A DNA stretch of 52,684 nucleotides from Tomitella cavernea (GTDB lineage Bacteria > Actinomycetota > Actinomycetes > Mycobacteriales > Mycobacteriaceae), in contig NZ_JAENKO010000032.1 in assembly GCF_016599145.1 (NCBI RefSeq), positions 1 to 52,684 on the forward strand, read 5' to 3'. How positions within the stretch are numbered: the first letter of the stretch is position 1; every line of letters begins with the position of its first letter. The notes under the pieces were generated by a model, which worked only from the letters and a program-made list of their open reading frames with translations, searched no databases and was not told the DNA's origin. Of this stretch, positions 1-8,907 are shown piece by piece. Position numbers and translations under genes: made by a program.

Positions 1-2829
1 GACCGGGTGCGCGCGCTCGCCGGCGACGCCGCCCTGGGCGAGCGGACGTTGGCCGACGCGCGGCGGAGGCTCGACGACGTCGCCTCGCGCGCCGACGCGG
101 CCGAGTCGCGGATCGCCTCCGCGCGCCGCGCCGTCGCCGACGAGGCCGAGTCGTTCACCGACTCGGTGCGCACCCACCTGTCCACGACACGTGAACTGCA
201 GGTGGCGGACCCGGCGGCGCTGTTCGCCGAGCTGGCCGACTGGTGCGACTCCCCCGCCGGACGCGGGACCGTCGCCGCCCACCTCGACGCCGCCGAGACG
301 GGCGCCCGCGAACAGCTCACCGCCCGCCGCGCAGGACTTTCGGCGGAATCGTCGGGACTGCGCACGCGCCGGGCGGACTTGGAGGACGAGCTCGTCTCCG
401 CCGAGTCCGGCGAGGACGCGGTGCCGCCGGTGCCGTACACCCGCCACCCGTCCCCCGTCGCCGGAGCGGATTCGGGGGCCCCGCTGTGGCGGGTGACGGA
501 CTTCGCCCCGCATGTCACCGACGCCGAGCGGGCGGGGATCGAGCCCGCACTCGAGGCGTCGGGGATCCTCGACGCCCGCATCGCATCCGACGGCGGCGTG
601 ACACATCCGTCGGCCGGTGAGCTGATCCTCGACCCCGCGATCGCGCCCGAATCCGGCCCCTCCGCGTCGGTGGCGCACACCCTCGCGGCGGTGCTCGTCC
701 CCGCTGCGGACCCCGAGGACACGGCCGCCGCCGCGCTGCCGACGCGGGCGATCACGTCGGTGCTCGACGGCATCGGCCTGGGACCCGACAGCGGCCATTC
801 ATGCTGGGTGGCGCCCGACGGGCGGTTCCGCATGGGCGTTCTGGCCGGCGCCTGGTCCAAGCCGGGCGCCCAGTACATCGGGCGCGGCGCCCGCGAGCAG
901 GCGCGCCGGGGCCGGCTGCGTCGACTGACCGCCGAGATCGCGGAGATCGACGCGCAGTCGGCCGCCCTGGGCGAACAGGATTCCTTTCTCGCCCAGCGCC
1001 TCACGACCCTCTCGGCGGAGCGCTCGGGTGCGCCGTCGGACGACGCGGTGCGCAGCGCCCGGCACGCGGTGGTGGCGTTGCAGAACGAGCTGCGCCGCCT
1101 GCACGAGGAGCGCGACACGGCCGCCGACGCCGTCGAGGAGGCCGCGGCGGAGCACCGGGCCGCGGCGGAGGCGCTCCACGCGGACGCGGCCGACACCGGG
1201 CTGCCCGCGGCGCCGGCGGATCTCGACCGCATCCGCGACGCGCTCGGCGACTACCGCGTCGCGCTGGCCGATCTGTGGCCCGCGGCCGCGGCAGCTACCG
1301 CTGCGAAGGAGGCGTACGCGCAGGCCCGGGACGACCTGGGCCGCAGCGAGGAGGCGCGCGCCGCCGCCACCGAGCGGATGGACGACGCCCAGGCCGCCGC
1401 GGAGCGGGCCCGGGTGCGCTACCGGACACTGCGCGAGTCGGTGAGCTCGGACGTCGACGAACTGCACGAGCAGCTCGACGCGGTCCAGCGCCTCATCGCC
1501 GCGACGGAGACGGAGCAGCACGACGCGCGGCGCGACGAACGCACGGCGCTCGAGGCGCGGGGCAAGGCGGACGGGCGCCGCCAGGAGCTCACCGTCGAGG
1601 ACGAGGCGGCGCGGGCCGCGCTCGCGGCGGCGGCGGACGGGTTCCGCCGGTTCGCCGCGTCGGGCCTGCTGGACCTGGCCCTGGCCGCCGGCCCCGGGGT
1701 GGAAGGCTCCGGGGTGGAAGGCTCCGGGGTGGAAGGCTCCGGGGTGGATCGCTCCGCGGACGGGATCGTCGCGTTCGCTCGCTCCGTCGACCGCGCGCTG
1801 GCCGACGTGGACGCCGGCGACGCCGCATGGAGGCGCGCCCGCCAGCGGGTGACAGATGAGCACAAGGCCCTCGAGGACGTGCTGGGCCGGCGGGGCGACT
1901 CGTCGTCGATGCGGATGGTGGACGACACGGCGATCGTCGTCGACGTGACCTTCCGCGGCCGTCCCGCGCCCGTCGCAGATCTCGACGCCATGCTGGCCGA
2001 CGAGGTGGCCGACCACGAGCGGCTCCTCACTGCGCGTGAGCGCGAGATCCTGGAGAACCATCTGCTCGGCGAGATCTCCACCACCATGCAGGAGCTGATC
2101 TCCGGCGCCGAGGCGCAGGTGGCACGCATGAACGACGAGCTCGCCTCGCGCCCCACCAGTACCGGCATGCGTCTGCGCCTGGACTGGCAGCCGCGCGAGG
2201 ACGGCCCGGCGGGGCTCGCCGAGGCGCGGCGGATGCTGCGCCGGAGCATCGACGGCTGGTCCGAGGAGGACCGCGAGGCGGTCGGCGGCTTCCTGCAGCG
2301 GCGGATCCACGAGGTGCGGGCGCGCGACGCCGGCGGCACGTGGCTGGAGAACCTGGGTGAGGCGCTGGATTACCGCACGTGGTTCCGGTTCGTCATCGAA
2401 CGGCACCAGAACGGAAGGTGGCGCCCTGCCACCGGCCCCGCCTCGGGCGGCGAGTCGGCGCTGGTAGTGAGCGTGCCGTTGTTCGCGGCCGCGTCCGCGC
2501 ACTACAGCTCGGCGGGCAATCCGCACGCACCCCGGCTGGTCATGCTCGACGAGGCGTTCGCCGGGGTCGACGACAACGCTAGGGCGAAGTACCTGGGCCT
2601 GTTGGCGTCGTTCGACATGGACGTGGTGATGACGAGCGAACGCGAGTGGGGCTGCTACGCCGAGGTGCCCGGCATCGCCATCGCCCAGCTCGCCCGCACG
2701 GACGGCGTCGAGGCGGTGCTGGTGACGCGGTGGGAGTGGGACGGCGCGCACAAACTGCATGCGCCCGTGCCGGTCCGCGCCGAGGCCGCGGCTCCCCCGC
2801 CCCCCGGGCAGGACGGGCTCTGGGAGTAG
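1..2829 (+). CDS. Wadjet JetC-like SMC-type ATPase (TIGR02680 family), 5' end cut by window
   Basis: The reading frame is open from base 1, so the gene starts upstream. About 942 C-terminal residues are visible of a family usually near 1,350, and the Walker A motif must lie outside the window. Long Ala/Arg/Glu-rich coiled coils (about residues 1-130, 300-540 and 620-700) surround a hinge-like segment. The C-terminal ATPase half has the ABC signature GGES in ASGGESALVV, Walker B LVMLDEAFAGVDD, and the family-typical end VMTSEREWGCYAEVPG. TIGR02680 proteins belong to four-gene loci with TIGR02677, 02678 and 02679, now known as Wadjet-type anti-plasmid complexes that extrude and cleave circular DNA. 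No jetD-like gene follows. A four-unit 15-bp repeat adds a VEGSG linker near residue 570. The family call is strong; the Wadjet subtype is inferred. Confidence 0.88.
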   Translation, partial: DRVRALAGDAALGERTLADARRRLDDVASRADAAESRIASARRAVADEAESFTDSVRTHLSTTRELQVADPAALFAELADWCDSPAGRGTVAAHLDAAETGAREQLTARRAGLSAESSGLRTRRADLEDELVSAESGEDAVPPVPYTRHPSPVAGADSGAPLWRVTDFAPHVTDAERAGIEPALEASGILDARIASDGGVTHPSAGELILDPAIAPESGPSASVAHTLAAVLVPAADPEDTAAAALPTRAITSVLDGIGLGPDSGHSCWVAPDGRFRMGVLAGAWSKPGAQYIGRGAREQARRGRLRRLTAEIAEIDAQSAALGEQDSFLAQRLTTLSAERSGAPSDDAVRSARHAVVALQNELRRLHEERDTAADAVEEAAAEHRAAAEALHADAADTGLPAAPADLDRIRDALGDYRVALADLWPAAAAATAAKEAYAQARDDLGRSEEARAAATERMDDAQAAAERARVRYRTLRESVSSDVDELHEQLDAVQRLIAATETEQHDARRDERTALEARGKADGRRQELTVEDEAARAALAAAADGFRRFAASGLLDLALAAGPGVEGSGVEGSGVEGSGVDRSADGIVAFARSVDRALADVDAGDAAWRRARQRVTDEHKALEDVLGRRGDSSSMRMVDDTAIVVDVTFRGRPAPVADLDAMLADEVADHERLLTAREREILENHLLGEISTTMQELISGAEAQVARMNDELASRPTSTGMRLRLDWQPREDGPAGLAEARRMLRRSIDGWSEEDREAVGGFLQRRIHEVRARDAGGTWLENLGEALDYRTWFRFVIERHQNGRWRPATGPASGGESALVVSVPLFAAASAHYSSAGNPHAPRLVMLDEAFAGVDDNARAKYLGLLASFDMDVVMTSEREWGCYAEVPGIAIAQLARTDGVEAVLVTRWEWDGAHKLHAPVPVRAEAAAPPPPGQDGLWE
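1696..1755 (+). repeat. 15-bp in-frame tandem repeat, four units (last diverged)
   Basis: Three exact copies of GGGGTGGAAGGCTCC (1696, 1711, 1726) and a fourth changed copy encode Gly/Val/Glu/Ser pentads inside the coiled-coil part of the JetC-like protein. Copy number can change without shifting the frame. Confidence 0.9.
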
Positions 2830-2867
2830 CGCCGCCGGACGCGTGCGGAGACCGGTGCGGGTGGCGC

Positions 2868-5348
2868 CTACGCGAGCCCCACGGCCACCCCGTCGCCCGC
2901 CTGCACCGTCCCCGCGTGGACGTGCACGGCGCCGCGACCGCCCGGCCCCGGGGTGAACGTCCACGTTCCGGGGTCGACGGGACCGCCGTGGGCGAACCCG
3001 GCCGCGGCGGCGCGGGGGCCGTCATCGGACGCCGCGACACGGGACGCCACCGCGCCGCTCACCGTGACGGCCCGTGGCTCCGGCACCCCGTCGATGCGGA
3101 CGCGCAGCGGGCGCTCCGCCGGCAGGCCGCCCGCGGCCCCACCACGCGGCCCCATCGCCAGGATACGGTCGCCATCGGACCAGACGAGGTCCGTACTCGC
3201 CCCGCCCGCCGCCGCGGCCGCCGGCGTCGAGTCGTCCTCGTAGATCGACCCGCGCCCGTCGGCCCCCGCGAACCCGCGCAGTAGCAGCGGGCCGCCCGCG
3301 ACGGGCGCCCGGCCTGCGGGATGCAGCGGGAGCACCGCCCCGGCGCGGGCGAACACCGGCATGCGGTCGAGCGGCACCCGGAGGTCCGCCTCGGCGGGCC
3401 CGGTGTGCCGCTCGCCGGTGAACACGTCGTGCCACTCGCCGGGCGGGAACCACACGCGCTTGACCGCCGGATTGCCGGGGACGCCGACGGGCGCCACGAG
3501 CAGGTCGTCGCCCAGCATGAACTGCCGGTCAAAGCGGTAGGCCTGTTCGAACCCGGGCCACGCCAGGTACATTCCGCGCGCCATCGGCATACCGGTGTCG
3601 GCGCTGCGGCGCCCCAGCGTGTAGAGGTACGGCACCAGGGCCGAGCGCGTCCGCATGAATTCGGCGGCGATGCCGCGCGCGGGCTGCGGGAACTCCCACG
3701 GCAGCCGCCGCGGATCGCCCCGGTCGGGGGTCCCCGAGTGCAGGCGCATCACCGGCGAGAACGCGCCGGCCTGCACCCATCGGGCGTAGAGGGCGTTGTC
3801 GAGCGGCCCCTGGAAACCACCGACGTCGTGCGAGACGTAGGGCATGCCCGCGTTGCCCTCCGCCACGGTGAACCGCGTCTGGAAGTCGAGCATCTCCCAC
3901 GAGGAGACGGCATCTCCGGTGAAGTGGATCGTGTTGCGGTGCTCGCCCCACGGACCCGGCCGGTCCCCCGCCCAGTCCTGCCAGGACCCGCCTGCGCGGG
4001 ACAGCACCGGCCATCGGCTCCCCCGGTCCCGTGAGCGCGCGCCGTACCGCGAGTTGATCCACGCGTCGCCGGAGGACGTGCCGTCGGGCGGGCCCGCCGT
4101 GGAACCGTCGCAGCACCAGTCGAGCCACCAGAAGTCCGCGCCGTCCTCCTCGAACGGCGCGTGCAGCGCCAGGTAGGCGTCGAGCTGCGCCGACACCGAC
4201 CAGTCGAAGCCGAAGTGCTGGTCGATCACCGCCTGCGGATCGGAGGTGAGCGAGATCAGGTTCGGCATGGCGATCGGCGCCAGCGGTCCCGCGCGCCGCA
4301 CCGTCGGCCCGTACTGCGGGTCGGCGGCGGCGATGCTCGGATGGACGTTGAGCCCCACCTGCAGGCCCTGCTCGTGGGCCCATGCGAGGAACCCGGGCGG
4401 GTCCGGGAACAGCTCGTTCCGCCAGTTCCAGCCGTTCCACTTGTGGGGTGATTTGTAGTCGGTGTCCACCATGAGCACGCTCAGCGGCACCTCCTCATCG
4501 GCGAAGGCGGGCAGCAACCGCGAACGGTAGTCGTCGTCGGAGTACGGGTGGTAGCGGGAGAACCAGAGCCCGAAGGCCGCCCGGGGCGGGAAGGCGGGCT
4601 GGCCCGAGACGCGGCGGTAGTCGGCGAAGGCGTCCGGGTACTCGTCGCCGTAGCCGAACAGGTAGCCGTCCTGACGGTCGCCGGGAGGCCTGCGCACCCG
4701 GTGCCCGTCGACGATGAGCTGGGATGCCGAGTCGTCCAGGAACACCCACCCGTCGCGGCTGAGCAGGCCGTCGTGCAGCAGCACCGGGCCGAACTGCGTG
4801 TCGAGTGCGCGTAGCCAGCCGCCCAGGTTCCCCTGCGTCGCGGGCGCGCCGTCGGTCTTGGGCACGCCGCCGCCGAGATAGCCGGCCATGCCGAGCCCCG
4901 CGATGGGCGCGGTGTATCCGGGGCGCTCCCAGCGCGGGTGCACGTCGATCCACTCGCCGCCGCGCAGCACCTGCGCGCCCAGGGCGGCATCGTCGAGCGT
5001 CCCTGCGCCCGGGTCGATCCGCAGGCGGATGCGCCCGGTGTCGATGGTGACCCGCCCCGGCGCGTCGGCGCGCGCATATGCCGCCCCGTCGTGCGCGCGG
5101 TGCGCGCCGAGCATGGTGCCGCGGTCCTCGAACGCGCCGCCGCGCGCACACTCCAGCCGCACGCAGGTGGGCGAGACCACCTGCACCCGGATGCTCGTGC
5201 CTATCCGCTCGCCCTTGCCTGCTGCGCCGGGTACTCCGCCCGCGGCCGCCGGCCCCGCCCCGACGGCGGAAAGCCCGTCGGCTCCCCCGACGGCACCGGC
5301 CGCGGCCAGCGCGTATCCCAGGAATCCGCGACGGCCGATCGGTTCCAC
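2868..5348 (-). CDS. Tat-exported glycoside hydrolase family 31 (alpha-glucosidase/xylosidase-like)
   Basis: The chosen GTG start at 5348 gives 826 aa and has AAGG about 9 nt upstream. An in-frame start 12 codons earlier lacks a good site. The leader carries a twin-arginine signal (GRRGFLGYALAAAGA), so export of a folded enzyme is expected. An N-terminal beta-sandwich is followed by a TIM barrel and C-terminal beta domains. The probable nucleophile is the Asp of WWLDW (about residue 409) and the acid/base is the Asp of FTGDAVSSW (about 479), followed by the family motif SHDVGGFQG. GH31 enzymes hydrolyse alpha-linked glucosides, xylosides or galactosides with retention; the substrate cannot be read here. 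The gene converges on the JetC-like gene and stands alone. It is not closely similar to the second GH31 gene at 11420. Confidence 0.85.
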   Translation of the reverse strand: MEPIGRRGFLGYALAAAGAVGGADGLSAVGAGPAAAGGVPGAAGKGERIGTSIRVQVVSPTCVRLECARGGAFEDRGTMLGAHRAHDGAAYARADAPGRVTIDTGRIRLRIDPGAGTLDDAALGAQVLRGGEWIDVHPRWERPGYTAPIAGLGMAGYLGGGVPKTDGAPATQGNLGGWLRALDTQFGPVLLHDGLLSRDGWVFLDDSASQLIVDGHRVRRPPGDRQDGYLFGYGDEYPDAFADYRRVSGQPAFPPRAAFGLWFSRYHPYSDDDYRSRLLPAFADEEVPLSVLMVDTDYKSPHKWNGWNWRNELFPDPPGFLAWAHEQGLQVGLNVHPSIAAADPQYGPTVRRAGPLAPIAMPNLISLTSDPQAVIDQHFGFDWSVSAQLDAYLALHAPFEEDGADFWWLDWCCDGSTAGPPDGTSSGDAWINSRYGARSRDRGSRWPVLSRAGGSWQDWAGDRPGPWGEHRNTIHFTGDAVSSWEMLDFQTRFTVAEGNAGMPYVSHDVGGFQGPLDNALYARWVQAGAFSPVMRLHSGTPDRGDPRRLPWEFPQPARGIAAEFMRTRSALVPYLYTLGRRSADTGMPMARGMYLAWPGFEQAYRFDRQFMLGDDLLVAPVGVPGNPAVKRVWFPPGEWHDVFTGERHTGPAEADLRVPLDRMPVFARAGAVLPLHPAGRAPVAGGPLLLRGFAGADGRGSIYEDDSTPAAAAAGGASTDLVWSDGDRILAMGPRGGAAGGLPAERPLRVRIDGVPEPRAVTVSGAVASRVAASDDGPRAAAAGFAHGGPVDPGTWTFTPGPGGRGAVHVHAGTVQAGDGVAVGLA

Positions 5349-5375
5349 AGCGCCCACCCTTCGACGTTGTGATCG

Positions 5376-5404
5376 TAAACACACCGAACGTCCATCCGCG
5401 TCAA
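5376..5404 (-). promoter_or_regulatory. Possible promoter of the GH31 gene
   Basis: On the minus strand TTGACG (5399-5404) is followed after 17 nt by TGTTTA (5376-5381), about 30 nt before the chosen GTG. The -35 is close to consensus and the -10 is weak. Confidence 0.35.
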
Positions 5405-5477
5405 TTCACCACGTCGGCGCGCCGGGAAATTCGGGGTGAGTCGGCGCGCCGCGGCCCCCCGGCTCCCCCTCCGTACC

Positions 5478-5506
5478 GATGCGAAATGCGAATAGTGCGA
5501 TATGAT
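5478..5506 (+). promoter_or_regulatory. Promoter/operator region of the RES-Xre pair
   Basis: A locally AT-richer stretch ends in TATGAT (5501-5506), a good -10. There is no clear -35. Three copies of TGCGA lie in direct orientation between about 5480 and 5499, a possible autoregulatory site for the antitoxin, which has a DNA-binding-type family relationship. This is inference from layout. Confidence 0.35.
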
Positions 5507-5571
5507 CGAACGTAACGAACGCACCTGTCAGCGGATTGCGGGTGAGTGTGGACAGCACCGGAAGGCGGACC

Positions 5572-6117
5572 ATGGCGGGCAACGGCTCGGCGGCAGTGGA
5601 CGAAGCCGCAGCGGACGACCCGGTGGGGACCGCCGCGGCCGACCTCGTGCAGACCCGCCGCAATGTGGCCGCGCTCGGCTCCGCGATCCACTCAGCGCAC
5701 CTCACCGCCGCGTCGCCCGCGCTGGCCCGTGCCGTGCAGGCCCAGCAGAACCTGTACGAGGCGCTCGATGTCGAGTTCGGGCTGCTCACCTCGGCGCAGG
5801 TGGCGGACCGGCTCGGGTCGCGGGCGGCCGCGCGCCGCAATGCCGCCACCACGGCGCGGGCCGCGGGGAGACTGCTCGCGCTGCGCCGCGGCAACAGGCT
5901 GCTGTACCCGGGGTTCCAGTTCACCGCCGCCGGGATCCGGCCCGTGATCGCGGATCTACGGTTGCTGGGCGACCGCCACGGCTGGCACGAGGCCGGCCTC
6001 ATCGAATGGCTCCTGGGGCCCACGACACTGCTCGACGGCGCGCGACCGGTCGACGTTCTCGGTGACTCCGATCGGCTGCTCGCCGTGGCGGAGGCGTCGT
6101 TCGGCGTGTCCTGGTGA
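5572..6117 (+). CDS. MbcA/ParS/Xre-type antitoxin of a RES toxin
   Basis: The ATG at 5572 has GGAAGG 6 nt upstream and gives 181 aa. Other in-frame starts lie upstream but lack such a site. The middle part is helical, with an HTH-like segment LTSAQVADRLGSRAAARRNA. The C-terminus (LIEWLLGPTTLLDGARPVDVLGDSDRL) matches the toxin-binding domain of MbcA/ParS/Xre antitoxins (DUF2384), which plugs the active site of RES toxins. The stop overlaps the toxin start by four bases (GTGA), so the two are translationally coupled. It should neutralise the toxin and repress the operon. The assignment rests on the C-terminal motif plus the neighbour. Confidence 0.85.
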   Translation: MAGNGSAAVDEAAADDPVGTAAADLVQTRRNVAALGSAIHSAHLTAASPALARAVQAQQNLYEALDVEFGLLTSAQVADRLGSRAAARRNAATTARAAGRLLALRRGNRLLYPGFQFTAAGIRPVIADLRLLGDRHGWHEAGLIEWLLGPTTLLDGARPVDVLGDSDRLLAVAEASFGVSW

Positions 6118-6806
6118 GCACGCCCCAGCCACACAGCGCCGGCTCTAACCCCGATGAGGGCTCCGCTACGACTACGCCGACCGTGGTGACGCCGGCTCCG
6201 CCGGAACCGTTCGAGCCGCTCGCCGAGATCCTGCCGCGCGGGCACCGGCTCTACCGGGTGCACAGCAGCGTGCGCACCGTTGCCGAGTTCAATCCGGGTT
6301 TCGGCAGCCGGACCCGCTTCGCGTTTTTCGGCGATCCCGTGGTGCCGGTGCTCTACGGCGCGGACACGGCGGAGGCCGCGCTCGCCGAGTCCCTGCTGCA
6401 CGACGTTCCCGCCTCCGGTGGTCTGCTCCCCTACTCGGCGTACCGAGACAAGGTGATGGGGCTCGTCGAGGTGCGGCGCCGTCTCCGACTGGCGAGCCTG
6501 CGCGGGCTGGGGCTGCGACGGCTCGGAGTCGAGGCCCGGCAGGTGACCGACACCGCCGCGACGGAGTACCCGCGCACCGTCGCCTGGGCGCGGGCGGCCC
6601 ACACGGCGGGATTCGACGGCGTCGCGTGGACGTCCCGCAAGTGCAACGACGCACGCGCGGTCGTGCTCTTCGGCGACCGGTGCGCGGGCGCGCTGCGCCA
6701 GGACCCGTCGTTCGGGCGGATGTTCCAGAGCGGTCCCGGCCTGGACTGGCTCATCGAGGTGTGCGGCCCGCTGCGCGTCGACGTGCTGCCGCCGTCCGGG
6801 CGGTGA
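6114..6806 (+). CDS. RES-domain toxin (NAD+-consuming / ADP-ribosylating type)
   Basis: The GTG start at 6114 overlaps the antitoxin stop; 230 aa. A Pro/Thr-rich lead-in of about 40 residues precedes the RES domain. The family residues are visible: Arg in HRLYRVHSS, Glu in TAEAALAESLLHD and Ser in VAWTSRKCNDAR. Known members either phosphorolyse NAD+ (mycobacterial MbcT) or ADP-ribosylate phosphoribosyl-pyrophosphate synthetase (ParT). Which activity applies cannot be decided from sequence. Antitoxin first, toxin second and a 4-nt overlap are the normal layout. An ADP-ribosylglycohydrolase gene follows about 1 kb downstream. Confidence 0.88.
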   Translation: MSTPQPHSAGSNPDEGSATTTPTVVTPAPPEPFEPLAEILPRGHRLYRVHSSVRTVAEFNPGFGSRTRFAFFGDPVVPVLYGADTAEAALAESLLHDVPASGGLLPYSAYRDKVMGLVEVRRRLRLASLRGLGLRRLGVEARQVTDTAATEYPRTVAWARAAHTAGFDGVAWTSRKCNDARAVVLFGDRCAGALRQDPSFGRMFQSGPGLDWLIEVCGPLRVDVLPPSGR

Positions 6807-7066
6807 CCCGGGTCGGACGTGCGCGGCGGGGAGGTTGCCTCCGCCGAGTGTGGTCGGCACCCTGACGTTCATACAGTCCAGTGCACCGTCAGAGCGCCTG
6901 CCCCTTTGCCGAATCGCCCCCGCAATCCGCCTGCGAACTCGTATGGTTGCAATGTGGGCGGCCCGGACGCAGCGGGTCGCTGCATGCGGCGCGCCGCGTG
7001 ACGGCGGTGCCGGGCGTGACGCGGAAGCGTTCAGAAGCTACCTGGCACAGGGAAAGAGGGTAGGAC

Positions 7067-7672
7067 ATGCCGGAGAAGATCCAGGGCCCGCAGAAACTGG
7101 GACCGCTGACTCCGCTCGTCGGCGAATGGGAGGGCGACGTCGGCGTTGACCTCTCGTACCACAACAAGGAGGACGAGACCTCCAAGACCAGCTACTTCGA
7201 ACACGCCTGGTTCAAGCCGATCCCGATCCAGGAGAACGGCCAGCAGACGCTGTGGGGCCTCAAGTACGCGATGACGGCGTGGCGGCACGGCGAGGAGGCC
7301 ATGGACCCGTTCCACGATGAGATCGGTTTCCTGCTGTGGGACGGCGAGCACAAGCAGGTCATGCGTGACGTCGTGTTCGGCCGTGGCATCGCGATCCTGG
7401 CCGGCAGTACGGCGGAGGCGCGCGATACCGAGATGCGGTTCGACGCGAAGCCCGGCGATCCCTGCTATGGCATCCTGCAGAACCATTACCTGCTCGATCG
7501 GGCCGAGATCCTCGACTTCAAGAGCGCCTTCACCATCGACGACGAAGAGACGTTCAGCTACACGTCGGATCTGCACATGAAGCTCGCCGCCACCGGCGGG
7601 GAGATGCACCACACCGACCACAACACGCTCAAGTTGGTCAAGCGTTACCACCCTGGCAGCCGGTTCAACTGA
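7067..7672 (+). CDS. FABP/THAP4-like haem-binding beta-barrel protein (nitrobindin relative)
   Basis: 201 aa; ATG at 7067 preceded by a GAAAGAGGG ribosome binding site. The protein has the short beta-barrel pattern of the PF08768 family: LTPLVGEWEGDVGVDL at the N-terminus, then alternating strands and a C-terminal HNTLKLVKRYHPG. Relatives bind haem b and have been linked to nitric oxide or peroxynitrite chemistry. This copy is longer than the usual 160-165 residues and contains insertions, so haem binding is not certain; several His residues near the end could serve as ligands. Monocistronic, followed by a strong hairpin. Confidence 0.72.
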   Translation: MPEKIQGPQKLGPLTPLVGEWEGDVGVDLSYHNKEDETSKTSYFEHAWFKPIPIQENGQQTLWGLKYAMTAWRHGEEAMDPFHDEIGFLLWDGEHKQVMRDVVFGRGIAILAGSTAEARDTEMRFDAKPGDPCYGILQNHYLLDRAEILDFKSAFTIDDEETFSYTSDLHMKLAATGGEMHHTDHNTLKLVKRYHPGSRFN

Positions 7673-7693
7673 GCAGTACTCGCAATTCACCGC

Positions 7694-7727
7694 CCGGGGA
7701 CGGGCCGCACTGTCGGCCCGCCCCCGG
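7694..7727 (+). terminator. Hairpin terminator after the haem-binding barrel gene
   Basis: Arms of 14 nt (7694-7707 and 7714-7727) pair at 13 of 14 positions around a 6-nt loop, 21 nt after the stop. There is no T-run, as usual in high-GC actinobacteria. Confidence 0.6.
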
Positions 7728-7815
7728 TGCTGTGCGCACCGAGGCCGACACCCGGCTCGCCGGCCGGACGATTCCTGTCGGTGACCGTCGATACCGTGTT
7801 CCCGTCAGCCGCGAT

Positions 7816-7851
7816 GACAAGCGTCGACAGGCAGACAAGCGTCGACAGGCA
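7816..7851 (+). repeat. 18-bp tandem duplication in the leader of the ADP-ribosylglycohydrolase gene
   Basis: Two exact adjacent copies of GACAAGCGTCGACAGGCA lie 21 nt before the ATG at 7873. They are in frame with an upstream extension of the ORF but fall outside the conserved protein. Confidence 0.9.
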
Positions 7852-7872
7852 GGGGCGACGGAAGGGGGCAGC

Positions 7873-8868
7873 ATGACTCAGAGCTACACGAGCCAGGGCG
7901 AGGTGGACGAGGGCAGTGCGCATGACCGCGTTCGGGGTGCGCTGTTGGGGACGGCCGCCGGGGACGCGCTCGGCGCCGGATACGAGTTCAGTTTTCCGGG
8001 CCCCGAGGTGCCGATCGTCATGAAGGGCGGCGGGCCGTTCGGCTTCGCGCCCGGCGAGTGGACGGACGACACGGCAATGGCGGCGGGGATCGCCCGGGCC
8101 GCCACTCTGCACCGCCTGGACACCACGGAGGGCCTCGACGCGGTGGCGGCGGAGTTCCTGCGCTGGCAGCAGTCCGACCCGAGAGACATGGGCAACCAGA
8201 CGCGGCGCGTCCTGTCCCGCCGCTCGCCCACGGCTGCGGCCATGCAGGCGACCGCCGCAGCCACCGGCCCCGACAATGCCGGCAACGGTTCGCTCATGCG
8301 CACCGCGGCGATCGCTGTCGCGTTCGCGCACGACCAGACGCCAACGGCGATGCTCTCCGCAGCCGCCGAAGTCTCCCGCCTCACCAACACCGGAGTCGAT
8401 ACGCACCTGGCATGCCAAGTGTGGTCGCATGCCGTCTGGTCGGCGATCGGCACCGGCGCACTCCCGGATCTGCACGGCACAGTCACCGCAGTGGTGCCGC
8501 ACGGCGCTCGCGACCGGTGGCATCAGTGGGTGACGGCGGCGGAAACGCAGGACCGGCCGGTGTTCGAGCACAACAACGGTTGGGTGATCTCCGCGCTCCA
8601 GACCGCATGGTGGGGCATCCACCGCACGCGCCCCGCGGTGGACCACGCCGATACGCCGGACGGTGCCGACGCGCACATCCGCGACGGTCTGGCGGCGACG
8701 GTACGGGCGGGCCACGACACCGATACGACTGCGGCCATCGCCGGGGGCCTGCTCGGCGCGGCCTACGGCGCAGCAGCAATTCCATCGGAGTGGACGCGGA
8801 TGCTGCACGGCTGGCCGGGCCTCGACACCGTGGGACTGGCGGACCTCGCCGATGCCGCGGCGCGCTGA
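7873..8868 (+). CDS. ADP-ribosylglycohydrolase family protein (DraG-like)
   Basis: 331 aa from the ATG at 7873, which has a GGAAGGGGG site; the frame is open further upstream but that part is repeat-derived. Family motifs occur in order: GALLGTAAGDALGAGYEF near the N-terminus, metal-binding Asp residues in EWTDDTAMA (about residue 62), GNGSLMRTAA, and GHDTDTTAAIAGGLLG near the C-terminus. These enzymes use a binuclear Mg/Mn centre to remove ADP-ribose from proteins or nucleic acids. Substrate unknown. The RES toxin gene 1 kb upstream may make ADP-ribosylated targets, which is a possible but untested link. Tandem repeats flank the gene on both sides. Confidence 0.88.
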   Translation: MTQSYTSQGEVDEGSAHDRVRGALLGTAAGDALGAGYEFSFPGPEVPIVMKGGGPFGFAPGEWTDDTAMAAGIARAATLHRLDTTEGLDAVAAEFLRWQQSDPRDMGNQTRRVLSRRSPTAAAMQATAAATGPDNAGNGSLMRTAAIAVAFAHDQTPTAMLSAAAEVSRLTNTGVDTHLACQVWSHAVWSAIGTGALPDLHGTVTAVVPHGARDRWHQWVTAAETQDRPVFEHNNGWVISALQTAWWGIHRTRPAVDHADTPDGADAHIRDGLAATVRAGHDTDTTAAIAGGLLGAAYGAAAIPSEWTRMLHGWPGLDTVGLADLADAAAR

Positions 8869-8907
8869 CAAGAAGACGGCGCGCTGACAAGAAGACGGTG
8901 CGCTGAC
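8862..8907 (+). repeat. 19-bp tandem repeat over the stop codon (2.4 copies)
   Basis: GCGCTGACAAGAAGACGGC at 8862-8880 is repeated at 8881-8899 with one change and again in part at 8900-8907. The natural stop TGA lies inside the first unit, so the stop region is duplicated. Confidence 0.9.

Noticed and set aside
799-2964. 721-codon open frame on the minus strand opposite the JetC-like gene
   Set aside because: Antisense shadow produced by GC-rich third positions; Arg/Gly/Pro-rich translation without domains, while the plus strand has clear SMC motifs.
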